From NCBI GenBank assembly GCA_016935315.1, contig JAFGRD010000099.1, positions 1 to 64,000 on the forward strand: DNA of 64,000 nucleotides. Direction: 5' to 3'. Of the stretch, positions 8,730-17,491 are shown in pieces. Within the stretch, counting starts at the first letter, position 1; each line of letters begins with the position of its first letter. This DNA is from Pirellulales bacterium (GTDB lineage: Bacteria > Planctomycetota > Planctomycetia > Pirellulales > Thermoguttaceae). A model generated the notes under the pieces. That model saw nothing but the letters and a program-made list of their open reading frames with translations, had not been told where the DNA came from and did no database searches. The position numbers and the translations under genes are program-made.

Positions 8730-11075
8730 CTACTCGAACCGCACACTCCAGGCGACTTCGCCACACTGGGGGCTCTCGATCACGACGCGGACCTGCGGTC
8801 CGGTCTGCTGCACGCTGACAGTGACGCCGGCCTGCTGTTGGTCGACCCCGGATACGTGGGCCTCAACGGCGTGGAGACCCTCGGCCTCTGCTTCCGGTGA
8901 CAAGAGACGCAATTCGTAGGGGTCTTCGCCGACCACCTGCGAGCGACCGCTGAGCGTACGGCGTTCGGGGTCCCATGCGACGGCCGCCACGTCGATGGGG
9001 CCTTGGGTCACGTGACGTGACGTGCCAACCAGCTGCGGGTGTCGCTGCAGACGCTGCACGGCGATCACCCGACAAGAGCTGGGCCGAAGATCGAAGCTGC
9101 ACTTGCCCGAAAAGGGCCCCACAAACGTGTCTTCCCAGTAGTCGAAGCCGACGTAGCGATCGTCCGGCAACGCGGGCAGCCCCAGCATGGCCGGGTCCAG
9201 TTCGAGCCTTGCAGGCTGGTTCTCGTCCCAGTTGAACAGCCCGACCAGGTCGATCCGCTCCTCCCCCAGCCTGGCCCGATAGTGCCAGACCGTTGGCAGA
9301 TCGTTTTCCAGCAGGTCGACCGGCCGGCCCAGGCCCCCGTGGTTGGGCATCGTCCGCTTGACCACATCGAGCCTATCCGGCGGCAAACCCGGCAGCCATT
9401 CGCTGACCACGTTCATTTGGCCGGACAGGGCCAGCAGAGATCCCCACGCCCGGGCCTGGTCGAGCGTCAACGGGTCGCGCAGCATCAGGCAGTCGGGATC
9501 ATTGAACCAGACCTTGTGGTGGAAGAAGTAGAAATGGCTGGTCGGCACGGCGCATCCGCGGACCGCGTCCCAGCGGGCGCCGATGTCGTGGCCGATCCGC
9601 ATGCCGTCGACCAGGCCGAACGAAGCCCCCAGCGTGCGGGCGTTCTGGGCGATGTTGCAGCCCAGGATGAACACGTCGTCCCCGGCCGCCTCGCGGACCA
9701 GTTGCAGCCCCGCGCGATAGGCCTCGACTTGCGTCTGGCTCGGATCGTGCAATACGGCCGAGCCGATTTCGTCGTCGCGGTAGGCGGGCGAGGGGTACAG
9801 GATCTTCACCGCCATGCCTGACCACAATCCGTCGATCTTGATGTACTTGTAGCCCCAGTCGCGGGTGATTCGCTGGACCACGTCGCGAAGGAACTTGCGG
9901 GCCTCCGGGTGTGTCATGTCGAGGCAGCTTCCCGCCCAATGCACACTATAGACCGAGCCGTCGGGCCGCTTGACGAGCCAATCGGAGTGGCCGGCCAAGG
10001 CGTCGCAATTCGGGTCCCAGCCGAAGGGGATGAACCAGATGCCGCCGACCAGCCCCGCGCCGGTGATCTTCTCCGAGGTGCGTTTTATACCGTCGGCGTA
10101 GCGGCCGCGGGGATTGTACGTCGTGAAGTCGCGACTACCGATCTGCCAGCCGTCGTCGATCTGGACGAAATCGAAGCCATATTTCTTCAATTCCTTGCCG
10201 GCGAAATCGGCCAATTCGGCCGTCTTCTCCTGGTCCGACGCCCCGGCGTGATACCAGGTGCAATAGCCGCTGGGCACTTTATCCGGCAGGAGGATCTGGT
10301 GGGCCTTGGCGCACCCGGCGGCGTAGGCTTCCAGGCCGTCCAAGGCATCGTCGAACCAGCCGATGGCCAGCGTTTCGCCCGGGGCAGTCGTATGCGGCGG
10401 CACGAGCAGTCGGCCGTATTCCGAACGTCCTTCGAAGACCAGCCGCCGGTCTTGGGCACGAACGCTCACCACGCCCGAGGCCCGATAGTGGCTCAGCCAA
10501 CCACAGACGACGCCGGCCCGCGTTTTCGGATCGGCCGCGGCGGCGAAACAGAAGTGGGTCTTGTCGGCCAGTTCGTGGGAACCTTCGGGCCCGAATCCCC
10601 GTAACTGCGACATCGGCGCACCCGCGTCGGCCACGGCCACCAGCGGCGTAACCTGCCTGACGGAGATCGGTTCCGTGCCCGTATTGCGGATCGCGGCCGT
10701 CACGCAGATAAACGGCAGCGACTCGTACAACGCCAATCGGCGGATCCGCCCGTCCGGCCAGGTGACCTCGATCGCCGTGCCCGAGCCGAGTGAATCGGCG
10801 ACGTCGATCAACCCGGCGTCGGCACCGTCGTTGGCCTCGACGCTGTCGGTAACCTTGGGCCCGACCAGGCGGCCGGTAGTGATGAAGAGCCGGTCGCCAC
10901 GACGGGCGGTGAACGTACCGGTTTGCGTGTCGTAGCGGACCTGCAAGGTCCCGTTGTCCAGGGTGAGCATTTGGCGCTCCGTTCTGGCCTCGACCGGCCC
11001 TGCCTCCCCGCTGCTGGGCTGCACGGCGGTCGCCAGCAGGAAAACGGCCGCGAGAGAGACTAGGATGCGTGCCAT
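8730..11075 (-). CDS. Secreted alpha-galactosidase-like glycoside hydrolase (GH36/melibiase clan)
   Basis: About 781 residues. A signal peptide is followed by an N-terminal beta-sandwich and a TIM barrel with clan GH-D signatures: FVQIDDGWQIG near residue 308, YIKIDGLW near 415 (nucleophile Asp) and RIGHDIGARW near 495 (acid/base Asp). A beta-sandwich C-terminus follows. The family includes alpha-galactosidase, alpha-N-acetylgalactosaminidase and raffinose synthase-like enzymes; export makes a degradative galactosidase likely. I start at 11075 (SD GGAG seven bases upstream); an upstream in-frame ATG lacks this support. Repeat copy B begins 30 bases before the start, so it probably lies in the 5' leader. 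Confidence 0.86.
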   Translation of the reverse strand: MARILVSLAAVFLLATAVQPSSGEAGPVEARTERQMLTLDNGTLQVRYDTQTGTFTARRGDRLFITTGRLVGPKVTDSVEANDGADAGLIDVADSLGSGTAIEVTWPDGRIRRLALYESLPFICVTAAIRNTGTEPISVRQVTPLVAVADAGAPMSQLRGFGPEGSHELADKTHFCFAAAADPKTRAGVVCGWLSHYRASGVVSVRAQDRRLVFEGRSEYGRLLVPPHTTAPGETLAIGWFDDALDGLEAYAAGCAKAHQILLPDKVPSGYCTWYHAGASDQEKTAELADFAGKELKKYGFDFVQIDDGWQIGSRDFTTYNPRGRYADGIKRTSEKITGAGLVGGIWFIPFGWDPNCDALAGHSDWLVKRPDGSVYSVHWAGSCLDMTHPEARKFLRDVVQRITRDWGYKYIKIDGLWSGMAVKILYPSPAYRDDEIGSAVLHDPSQTQVEAYRAGLQLVREAAGDDVFILGCNIAQNARTLGASFGLVDGMRIGHDIGARWDAVRGCAVPTSHFYFFHHKVWFNDPDCLMLRDPLTLDQARAWGSLLALSGQMNVVSEWLPGLPPDRLDVVKRTMPNHGGLGRPVDLLENDLPTVWHYRARLGEERIDLVGLFNWDENQPARLELDPAMLGLPALPDDRYVGFDYWEDTFVGPFSGKCSFDLRPSSCRVIAVQRLQRHPQLVGTSRHVTQGPIDVAAVAWDPERRTLSGRSQVVGEDPYELRLLSPEAEAEGLHAVEAHVSGVDQQQAGVTVSVQQTGPQVRVVIESPQCGEVAWSVRFE

Positions 11076-11104
11076 CGTTCGGCTCCGTTGCTGCATAACT
11101 CTGC

Positions 11105-11203
11105 TGACGCTTGCACACTCAATGCGCGAGGGTGACCAACGGGAGCCCGACCTGCCCGGTCCCCCGTCGGTCGCCCTGGATCATTCACAATGCAGACATC
11201 AAT
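11105..11203. repeat. Palindromic repeat family 1, copy B
   Basis: Nearly full-length element in the opposite orientation to copy A. Inner arms 11130-11149 and 11157-11176 flank a 7-base loop with a few mismatches. The left end (TGACGCTTGCACACTCAATG) is the reverse complement of copy A's right end. The right end (CATTCACAATGCAGACATCA) matches copy C. Confidence 0.85.
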
Positions 11204-11357
11204 AAAACAGTCCACTTTAAGATAGGACATGGCGTCCGAAGTCGCAACCATTGGCTCCCTGCCAAGACAGTCTCGATGCCGCCGCGGGCCCGGAGGGCTT
11301 GCATCATGGGACCGATTCAGGTATTCCCATAGAAAGAGATGGAAAGATCCGTTCGGT

Positions 11358-11410
11358 GGTGCAGGCAGGCGTTGCGGGTGAACCCGGCCTCCTTGGCTGC
11401 TGTCTGCACC
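11358..11410 (+). promoter_or_regulatory. Structured leader upstream of tdh
   Basis: An 11-bp stem with one G-U pair (11358-11368 with 11400-11410) encloses a smaller GGGT-ga-ACCC hairpin (11376-11385). It lies 77 bases before the tdh start. No T-run follows, so it is not an obvious terminator, and I recognise no known riboswitch class. Candidate cis-acting RNA or incidental GC-rich pairing. The rest of the gap 11204-11487 shows nothing else. Confidence 0.3.
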
Positions 11411-11487
11411 TTTCCGGGCGTTGTCGATCGCGAGCCTCCTCGCAACCGGCCTAACCGTAACCCGAGTTTTCCCGACAGGACCCCACC

Positions 11488-12531
11488 GTGAAGACCATGA
11501 AGGCGCTAGTCAAGAAAGAAGCCGGGCCCGGCCTGTGGCTCGAAGACGTTCCCGTGCCGGAAATCGACATCAACGACGTGCTGATCGAGGTGTTGCGGAC
11601 CGGTATCTGCGGCACCGACGTCCATATCTACAATTGGGACGCTTGGGCCCAGAAGAATGTGCCGGTGCCGCTGGTCATCGGCCACGAATTCGTGGGGCGG
11701 ATCGTCGAGGTCGGCAGCAACGTCAAGGACTTCCATCCAGGCGAGATCGTCAGCGGCGAGGGGCACGTGGTCTGCGGGCGGTGCCGCAACTGCCTGGCCG
11801 GGCGGCGCCATCTCTGTATGGAAACCGAGGGGATCGGTGTGAATCGGCCCGGGGCCTACGCCGAGTACCTGTCGCTGCCGATGACCAACGTTTGGCACCA
11901 CGATCCCGAAGTGCCTCGCGACGTGGCAGCAATCTTCGATCCGCTGGGCAACGCTGTTCACACGGCCTTGTCGTTCCCCGTCATGGGCGAAGACGTATTG
12001 ATTACCGGGGCCGGACCGATCGGGATCATGGCCGCTGCCGTGGCCAGGCATGCGGGCGCCCGCTACGTGGTGATCACCGACGTCAACCCCTACCGGCTCG
12101 AACTGGCCCGGAAGATGAAGCCCACCCTGGCCTTGGACGTCCGCAAGCGGAGCGTCGCCGAGGCTCAGAAGGAGCTTGGCATGCGGGAAGGGTTCGACGT
12201 GGGGCTGGAAATGTCGGGCAACCCGGATGCCTTTCGCGACATGCTGGCCAACATGTGCCACGGCGGCAAGATCGCCATGTTGGGCATTCCCGCCGAGCAC
12301 GTGGCCATCGACTGGACCACCGTCGTCTTCAACATGCTCACGATCAAAGGCGTCTACGGCCGCGAAATGTACGAGACCTGGTACAAGATGACGGTGATGA
12401 TTCAGAGCGGACTCGACGTCGATCCGGTCATCACCCACCGCTTCCACTACACGGACTTCGACAAAGGGTTCGAGGCCATGCGGTCGGGGAACTCGGGCAA
12501 AGTGGTCCTCACATGGAAGGAGGAGTGGTAG
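11488..12531 (+). CDS. tdh: L-threonine 3-dehydrogenase
   Basis: Zinc- and NAD-dependent medium-chain dehydrogenase that oxidises L-threonine to 2-amino-3-ketobutyrate in the cytoplasm. The 347 residues follow E. coli Tdh closely in layout: [12 protein letters not shown] (catalytic zinc Cys and His), GHEFVG, the structural-zinc loop [15 protein letters not shown], and the Rossmann segment [13 protein letters not shown]. The GTG start at 11488 has AGGA about nine bases upstream; an in-frame ATG at 11497 is the alternative and would match the E. coli MKAL start. kbl, the next enzyme of the pathway, follows after 48 bases, which supports an operon. Confidence 0.95.
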   Translation: MKTMKALVKKEAGPGLWLEDVPVPEIDINDVLIEVLRTGICGTDVHIYNWDAWAQKNVPVPLVIGHEFVGRIVEVGSNVKDFHPGEIVSGEGHVVCGRCRNCLAGRRHLCMETEGIGVNRPGAYAEYLSLPMTNVWHHDPEVPRDVAAIFDPLGNAVHTALSFPVMGEDVLITGAGPIGIMAAAVARHAGARYVVITDVNPYRLELARKMKPTLALDVRKRSVAEAQKELGMREGFDVGLEMSGNPDAFRDMLANMCHGGKIAMLGIPAEHVAIDWTTVVFNMLTIKGVYGREMYETWYKMTVMIQSGLDVDPVITHRFHYTDFDKGFEAMRSGNSGKVVLTWKEEW

Positions 12532-12579
12532 CGGCTCGACTCGCCATTCCGCAGAAGTCCAGCCAGCAAGGAGAACGCC

Positions 12580-13764
12580 ATGTTCAGTGCCATGAAGCAA
12601 CACCTCACCGACCAACTCCAACAGATCCGCCAGGCCGGTCTGTTCAAGAGCGAGCGCGTCATCACCAGCCCGCAGCGGGCACGCGTCGACGTGCTGGAGC
12701 ACGAGCCGGTGCTGAACCTGTGTGCCAACAACTATCTCGGGTTGGCCGACCACCCGGCGGTGATTGCCGCCGCCCGCGAGGCGCTGGACAACTGGGGTTA
12801 CGGCCTGGCAAGCGTCCGCTTCATCTGCGGCACGCAGCAGATCCACAAACAGCTCGAAGCGAAGATCAGCGGCTTCCTCGGTACCGAAGAGACAATTCTC
12901 TACTCGTCGTGCTTCGATGCCAACACGGGGCTATTCGAAACGCTCTTGGGGCCCGAGGACGCGATCCTCTCCGACGAGTTGAACCACGCCAGCATCATCG
13001 ACGGCGTGCGGCTCTGCAAGGCACGCCGGTTTCGCTACCGCAACGGCGACATGGCCGACCTCCGAGCGAAGCTGCAGGAAGCCGCCGACGCCCGCTTCCG
13101 CATGATCGCCACCGACGGCGTGTTCTCGATGGACGGTATCATCGCCGACCTGCCGGGCATCTGCGATCTGGCGGAGGAGTATGACGCCTTGGTGATGGTC
13201 GACGATTCGCACGCCGTCGGATTCCTGGGCCCCCGCGGTCGCGGCACGCCCGAGTATCACGCCGTCGCCGATCGCGTCGACGTGATTACCGGCACGCTGG
13301 GCAAAGCGTTGGGAGGTGCCAGCGGCGGCTACACCAGCGGCCGGAAGGAGATCATCGACATCCTGCGCCAGCGAAGTCGGCCGTATCTCTTCTCCAACAC
13401 GCTGGCGCCGCCGATCGTCGCTGCCTCGATGAAGACGCTCGATCTGCTTACCGAATCGACCGAGCTGCGCGATCGCCTGGAGGAGAACACGCGGTTGTTC
13501 CGCCGGGGAATGACCGACCGCGGTTTCCAAATCACCCCGGGCGAGCATCCCATCGTGCCCATCATGCTCGGCGATGCCGTGCTGGCCGGCAAGATGGCCG
13601 ACGCGTTGCTGCTGCGGGGGATCTACGTGGTCGGGTTCTCCTATCCGGTCGTGCCCGAGGGCCGAGCCCGCATCCGTGTCCAGGTTTCCGCCGCCCACAC
13701 GCGCGAGGACTTGGAGTTCGCCATGGACGCCTTCTACGCGGTGAAGCTGGACCTGGGTGTTTGA
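12580..13764 (+). CDS. kbl: Glycine C-acetyltransferase (2-amino-3-ketobutyrate CoA ligase)
   Basis: PLP-dependent alpha-oxoamine synthase that splits 2-amino-3-ketobutyrate with CoA into glycine and acetyl-CoA, completing threonine catabolism started by Tdh. The 394 residues match the usual Kbl length. Key features are [12 protein letters not shown] near the N-terminus, [12 protein letters not shown], the PLP phosphate/aspartate region [10 protein letters not shown] and the Schiff-base lysine in [19 protein letters not shown] stands before the ATG. A barrel-protein remnant begins two codons after the stop. Confidence 0.95.
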   Translation: MFSAMKQHLTDQLQQIRQAGLFKSERVITSPQRARVDVLEHEPVLNLCANNYLGLADHPAVIAAAREALDNWGYGLASVRFICGTQQIHKQLEAKISGFLGTEETILYSSCFDANTGLFETLLGPEDAILSDELNHASIIDGVRLCKARRFRYRNGDMADLRAKLQEAADARFRMIATDGVFSMDGIIADLPGICDLAEEYDALVMVDDSHAVGFLGPRGRGTPEYHAVADRVDVITGTLGKALGGASGGYTSGRKEIIDILRQRSRPYLFSNTLAPPIVAASMKTLDLLTESTELRDRLEENTRLFRRGMTDRGFQITPGEHPIVPIMLGDAVLAGKMADALLLRGIYVVGFSYPVVPEGRARIRVQVSAAHTREDLEFAMDAFYAVKLDLGV

Positions 13765-13766
13765 AG

Positions 13767-13880
13767 TCTTCCGCCGGAGTGCTGATCCGAGGCGTCGAGG
13801 TCTATACGGGCTACGAGTATTTCGACGTCGACCGGACACAAATCAACAGTCTGCTGGCGGGCCTGCGGATCGGATTCTAG
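13767..13880 (+). pseudogene. C-terminal remnant of an outer-membrane beta-barrel-like protein
   Basis: After the kbl stop, one frame without a start codon encodes 37 residues ending RTQINSLLAGLRIGF and then stops. The pattern GVEVYTGYEYFDVDRTQINS and the terminal Phe resemble the last strands of a porin-like barrel; terminal aromatic residues are a known outer-membrane assembly signal. Nothing upstream completes the protein, so I read it as a decayed end left by deletion. The stop overlaps the convergent stop of the membrane-protein gene by three bases. Confidence 0.4.
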
Positions 13881-15658
13881 CGATCTGTCGCGACCGCGCC
13901 GCCACCCGCGCCGTCACCCGCGCCCAAGGCCACGTCTAAATCGAAGACGATTGCCTTACCCAATGCGCGTCCGTCGCGTGAGGCGGCCGATCGCCAGACT
14001 TCGGCGGCACGCGGCAATCGGATCGGATCCGAGTGGTTCATGTAGCGGTACGAGTAGACGTAATACTCGGCCGCTTCGTAGTCGCCCGAAAACACGTCCG
14101 GCGTCACGCGGCACTCGTACATCGGTTCGTACGACAGCCCGTTCGCTTGAGGTCGGTCCCACGCAAGGAAAATCAGGTACCGCACGTTCTTTCGCTGCAA
14201 ATACCGGCCAAGACCCCGGTCCCGCAAGGCGTCCTGGTAGCGCAAATCGTTGACCAGACCGTCGAGGTTCACGACAGTGCCCCCGCTCCAAAAGGCGAGT
14301 TTTCCACAGTCGGTGCAGGCCCAGATGCGATCCTTCGGCTGCGTTTTCATGAAGTCGACGAGGTCGCCCGCATCCGTGCTGGCCACGGAGGGCTTGGTGC
14401 CGGAAGTTGCCTCCGACGGCAAGCCGCGGGACCATGCCCGCGTCAGCGATGCGGCGTTGACGACGACGACAAACGCCGCCGCCAACGAGGCCAAGACCCG
14501 CAGGCGGCGAAGACCGACCACGTTGGCCGCGCCGACGGCCAAGGCAAATCCCGCCATCCACACCGCGGGCCCCACGTACCAGGCGGGAATCGGCTTCGAC
14601 CACTTCTGGAACAGTACGAACGCCGCCAGTTGGATCAGACTCAGTGCCGAGCAGGTCAGTCCCGCCCCGCGACAGCCCTTGCCGATTTGCGCGTCGCGCG
14701 CCAGCAGCGTCGCCGCCACAACAGAGGTGAGAAGGGCAAATACCAACGGTACGGAGTCGGAGGATTCGCCGAAGACATGATGCCATTGGAAGTGGACGGC
14801 CGGAAAGCAGCTTTTCAAGACGCCGTGGATGGGAATTGGGTGTCCGAAATACCACTGGTTCCAGGCCATCAGGACCGCCGTGGCCAGTGCCGGCGGCCAA
14901 CTCACCCACAGGCCGCCGCGAATCGCCGGCCAGCCGCGGCCGCGATCGCGCCAGACACACACCAGCGCGACCGGAAAAACCACGTACGGAAGCGTGTCGA
15001 GCCGGGCCATCACCAGCAACGTCGCGGCTACGCCGGCCGCCGTCGCACGACCCTTCCATGCCAAGGCTAGGAAGAGAATCAACAACGGTAGCACGAGAAC
15101 AGACTCCATGCCGCCGAGATACGGCATCGTAAACTGCGGCACCAGGATCACGCACAGCGCCATGACCAAAGAAGTTTGGAGCACGGCGCCGTCCTGAGAT
15201 TTCTGCCGGCGACGGGCAGCCAAGAGGCATCCAACCACCGTCAACAGAAACGCCGCCGCGATGCCCGCCAGGATGCCCAGGTATTGGCTCTCGGGCGAGG
15301 CTGCCGTGCCGAAGATCGCGTAGCCGGCTACTTCGAGCCAGAACAGCAGTGGATGAAATCCGTTGGTCAGCGAGGTGCCGTCGAACGTGAAACGGCCGGT
15401 TTCGACGAAATTCCGGGCGATCACCGCGTAGTAGTACGCGTCGTCGGAGAAAAGATCGATGCCTCGCGTCGCCAGATACACCCGCCGGAATACGGCCACG
15501 CCGGCCACGGCCAGCAGGGCCAGTACCATGGGCCAACTGGCCGCCGGCGGCAGCCCGCGGTCGGCGGGGCCTGTCGCTGCGCAACAACATGCCGTACGGG
15601 CCCTGGCAGCCCGCATCGCGTGGTGCGCGTCTACTGAATGGAGCGTGGTGGACGGCAT
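13877..15658 (-). CDS. Polytopic membrane protein, GT-C glycosyltransferase-like
   Basis: About 593 residues with many hydrophobic helices and a short soluble C-terminus. The first predicted periplasmic loop carries FSDDAYYYAVIARNF, an acidic DD motif in the position typical of GT-C enzymes that use polyprenyl-linked sugars, and TNGFHPLLFWLEV follows. The C-terminal part (DLVDFMKTQPKDRIWACTD) resembles the soluble tail of mannosyltransferase-like membrane proteins. The start is uncertain: in-frame ATGs exist at 15844, 15706 and 15658, none with a good SD, and the first helix (WPMVLALLAVAGVAVF) begins some 40 residues after the last. The UDP-glucuronate decarboxylase-like gene lies upstream on the same strand, which suggests a role in surface glycans. 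Confidence 0.6.
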   Translation of the reverse strand: MPSTTLHSVDAHHAMRAARARTACCCAATGPADRGLPPAASWPMVLALLAVAGVAVFRRVYLATRGIDLFSDDAYYYAVIARNFVETGRFTFDGTSLTNGFHPLLFWLEVAGYAIFGTAASPESQYLGILAGIAAAFLLTVVGCLLAARRRQKSQDGAVLQTSLVMALCVILVPQFTMPYLGGMESVLVLPLLILFLALAWKGRATAAGVAATLLVMARLDTLPYVVFPVALVCVWRDRGRGWPAIRGGLWVSWPPALATAVLMAWNQWYFGHPIPIHGVLKSCFPAVHFQWHHVFGESSDSVPLVFALLTSVVAATLLARDAQIGKGCRGAGLTCSALSLIQLAAFVLFQKWSKPIPAWYVGPAVWMAGFALAVGAANVVGLRRLRVLASLAAAFVVVVNAASLTRAWSRGLPSEATSGTKPSVASTDAGDLVDFMKTQPKDRIWACTDCGKLAFWSGGTVVNLDGLVNDLRYQDALRDRGLGRYLQRKNVRYLIFLAWDRPQANGLSYEPMYECRVTPDVFSGDYEAAEYYVYSYRYMNHSDPIRLPRAAEVWRSAASRDGRALGKAIVFDLDVALGAGDGAGGGAVATDR

Positions 15659-15942
15659 CGCGTGCTGGAGGAGTGTTTCACGGGCGAGACGCGCCCCGAT
15701 ACGCATTCGGAAAAGCTTTCCCAGACTACCTGATCGGCACCCCGAACGTTCTAGTTGACTCGAAATGCCCGCCAACGAGTCACCGATGAGCGGTGCTACT
15801 CCGCCAGGGCAGGCAAACACGGAAAGCAAGGGAACATGGGGCAAGCAGAATGGCGGCCGTCAGTGGGCATCCTCCCTTCTCGACCGCACGTCGCCAATCG
15901 TATCACCGGTATGCGCGCCCCCGGACTTCTGCAGAAATCCGG

Positions 15943-16917
15943 CTAATAGTTGGGCGTCGGTGGGCGATAGTGGCTGATGTCGATCGACTTGAACCACTCG
16001 ATGGTGCGGATCAGGCCTTCGCGCAGTGGCACTGTCGGCGTCCAGTCGAGACGCTCGGTTGCCAGGCTGATGTCCGGCTGACGCTGGGTAGGATCGTCCG
16101 TGGGAAGCGGCTCATAGACGAGCTTTGAATTCGACCCCGTCAGCCCCAGGACGAGTTGGGCCAATTCCAGGATCGTGAATTCCCCGGGATTACCCAGATT
16201 GACCGGCCCCACGAAATCGTCGGGGCCGTTCATCATGCGGATGATGCCCTCGATCAGATCATCGCGGTAGCAGAACGAGCGAGATTGCGAACCATCGCCG
16301 AACACCGTGATGTCTTCGCCACATAGCGCCTGGCGAATGAAGTTGGAGATCACGCGCCCGTCGAACGGGTGCATGCGGGGCCCGTACGTGTTGAAGATCC
16401 GCGCCACCCGAATGTTCACGCCATTGCTGCGGCGGTAATCGAAAAACAGCGTCTCGGCGGCGCGCTTTCCTTCGTCGTAGCAGGCCCTCGGCCCAATCGG
16501 GTTGACCGATCCCCGATAGGTCTCGGGCTGCGGGTGGACTTCCGGCTCGCCGTAGATCTCGCTGGTGGACGCCTGCAGCGCCTTGGCCCCACACCGCTTC
16601 GCCATTCCCAAAACGTTGATGGCTCCGGACACCGACGTTTTCATCGTCTTGATCGGGTTATGTTGATAATGGCCCGGAGCGGCAGGGCAGGCGAGATTGA
16701 AAATCTCGTCCACTTCGAGGAAGATGGGCAAAGTGATGTCGTGACGGATCAGTTCAAAATTCGGCTCGGGCAGTAGATGCGCGATGTTGCTCTTCTGGCT
16801 GGTGAAGAAGTTGTCGAGGCAGATCACGTCGTGGCCTTGCTCGATCAGCCGCTCACAGAGATGGGAACCGAGGAAACCGGCTCCACCCGTGACCAGAATC
16901 CGCTTGAGTGACGACAC
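15943..16917 (-). CDS. UDP-glucuronate decarboxylase / NAD-dependent epimerase (UXS-like)
   Basis: Extended short-chain dehydrogenase of 324 residues, probably converting UDP-glucuronate to UDP-xylose for surface polysaccharide. The N-terminal Rossmann motif is [14 protein letters not shown]. Catalytic YDEGKR (Tyr-x3-Lys) is preceded by [15 protein letters not shown], and [20 protein letters not shown] is the UXS/dTDP-glucose dehydratase substrate-loop pattern. The length fits bacterial UXS (about 310-330). I start at GTG 16917 because AGGA lies nine bases upstream; reading farther upstream would translate repeat copy C. dTDP-glucose 4,6-dehydratase is a less likely alternative. Confidence 0.85.
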   Translation of the reverse strand: MSSLKRILVTGGAGFLGSHLCERLIEQGHDVICLDNFFTSQKSNIAHLLPEPNFELIRHDITLPIFLEVDEIFNLACPAAPGHYQHNPIKTMKTSVSGAINVLGMAKRCGAKALQASTSEIYGEPEVHPQPETYRGSVNPIGPRACYDEGKRAAETLFFDYRRSNGVNIRVARIFNTYGPRMHPFDGRVISNFIRQALCGEDITVFGDGSQSRSFCYRDDLIEGIIRMMNGPDDFVGPVNLGNPGEFTILELAQLVLGLTGSNSKLVYEPLPTDDPTQRQPDISLATERLDWTPTVPLREGLIRTIEWFKSIDISHYRPPTPNY

Positions 16918-16944
16918 GTTCTTGAGTCCTGTTGCTGAGGGTTG

Positions 16945-17045
16945 TTGACGCTTGCACAGCCAATGCGCGAGGGCGACCAACGGGAGCCCGATTTTTCCGG
17001 CCTCCCGTTGGTTGGCCTGGACCATTCACAATGCAAACATCAATA
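16945..17045. repeat. Palindromic repeat family 1, copy C
   Basis: Full-length copy in the same orientation as copy B. The inner arms 16971-16990 and 16998-17017 flank a 7-base loop (ATTTTTC). The outer ends TTGACGCTTGCACAGCCAAT and CATTCACAATGCAAACATCA match copy B closely. It starts 27 bases before the epimerase GTG, as copy B starts 30 bases before the galactosidase ATG. Confidence 0.85.
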
Positions 17046-17491
17046 GATGTCGATTGAGGGCTTCTGGCAGCACGTTGAAGAGGTCGAGTTTGATCAGTCA
17101 ACGTGCTTCAGAAGTGGCCGAACCGGTGCAATTGCCGAATCTTTGTGCGCGGCGCGGCACGCCGCTGCAACCGTCCCACCCACAACCATACCACACGGTG
17201 TTGTGGGATCGACTCCGGCTGCGGCCTGGGCATGCAGTGTACGAGTGCCGGAACCAAGCCACAATAGAGAACCTGGATTCGGGTGTGGGGACGTGATAGG
17301 TTGTGAGTTTGGATGCGAGCTATCGCCACTGGGCATCATCGCAATGCGCACAACCGGCATGGACATTTTGTGGCATGCCACAAAATGCGGGGAAATCCGG
17401 GTTCCACGGATCGCGCCGATTTGGTAAGTGAGTACGTTTGGGTGGAGCTTCCACTGCTTTTGGGGGCGGTCTGTGGTTGAGGAGCTTGCCG
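17046..17491 (+). other. Intergenic region before the two-component genes
   Basis: No credible gene. It contains an 8-bp inverted repeat CCCACAAC/GTTGTGGG (17179-17186 and 17200-17207) and the 24-base palindrome described separately. No recognisable -10/-35 pair. Confidence 0.5.
17364..17387. promoter_or_regulatory. Perfect 24-base palindrome, operator-like
   Basis: Half-site CATTTTGTGGCA is followed directly by its exact reverse complement. It lies 104 bases upstream of the sensor kinase start and is AT-richer than its surroundings. With no spacer it suits binding of a dimeric regulator better than an RNA hairpin; no T-run follows. The adjacent response regulator is an obvious but untested candidate ligand. 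Confidence 0.5.

Noticed and set aside
11206-11487. Glycine or SAM riboswitch before tdh
   Set aside because: None of the conserved core sequences of those classes could be found; only generic stems are visible.
13956-15590. 544-codon alternative frame within the GT-C membrane protein
   Set aside because: Arg/Gly-rich with no hydrophobic helices; the other minus-strand frame gives regular membrane helices and the DDAYYY motif.
17364-17387. Palindrome as an intrinsic terminator of an upstream gene
   Set aside because: No T-run on either side and no plus-strand gene directly upstream; an operator fits better.
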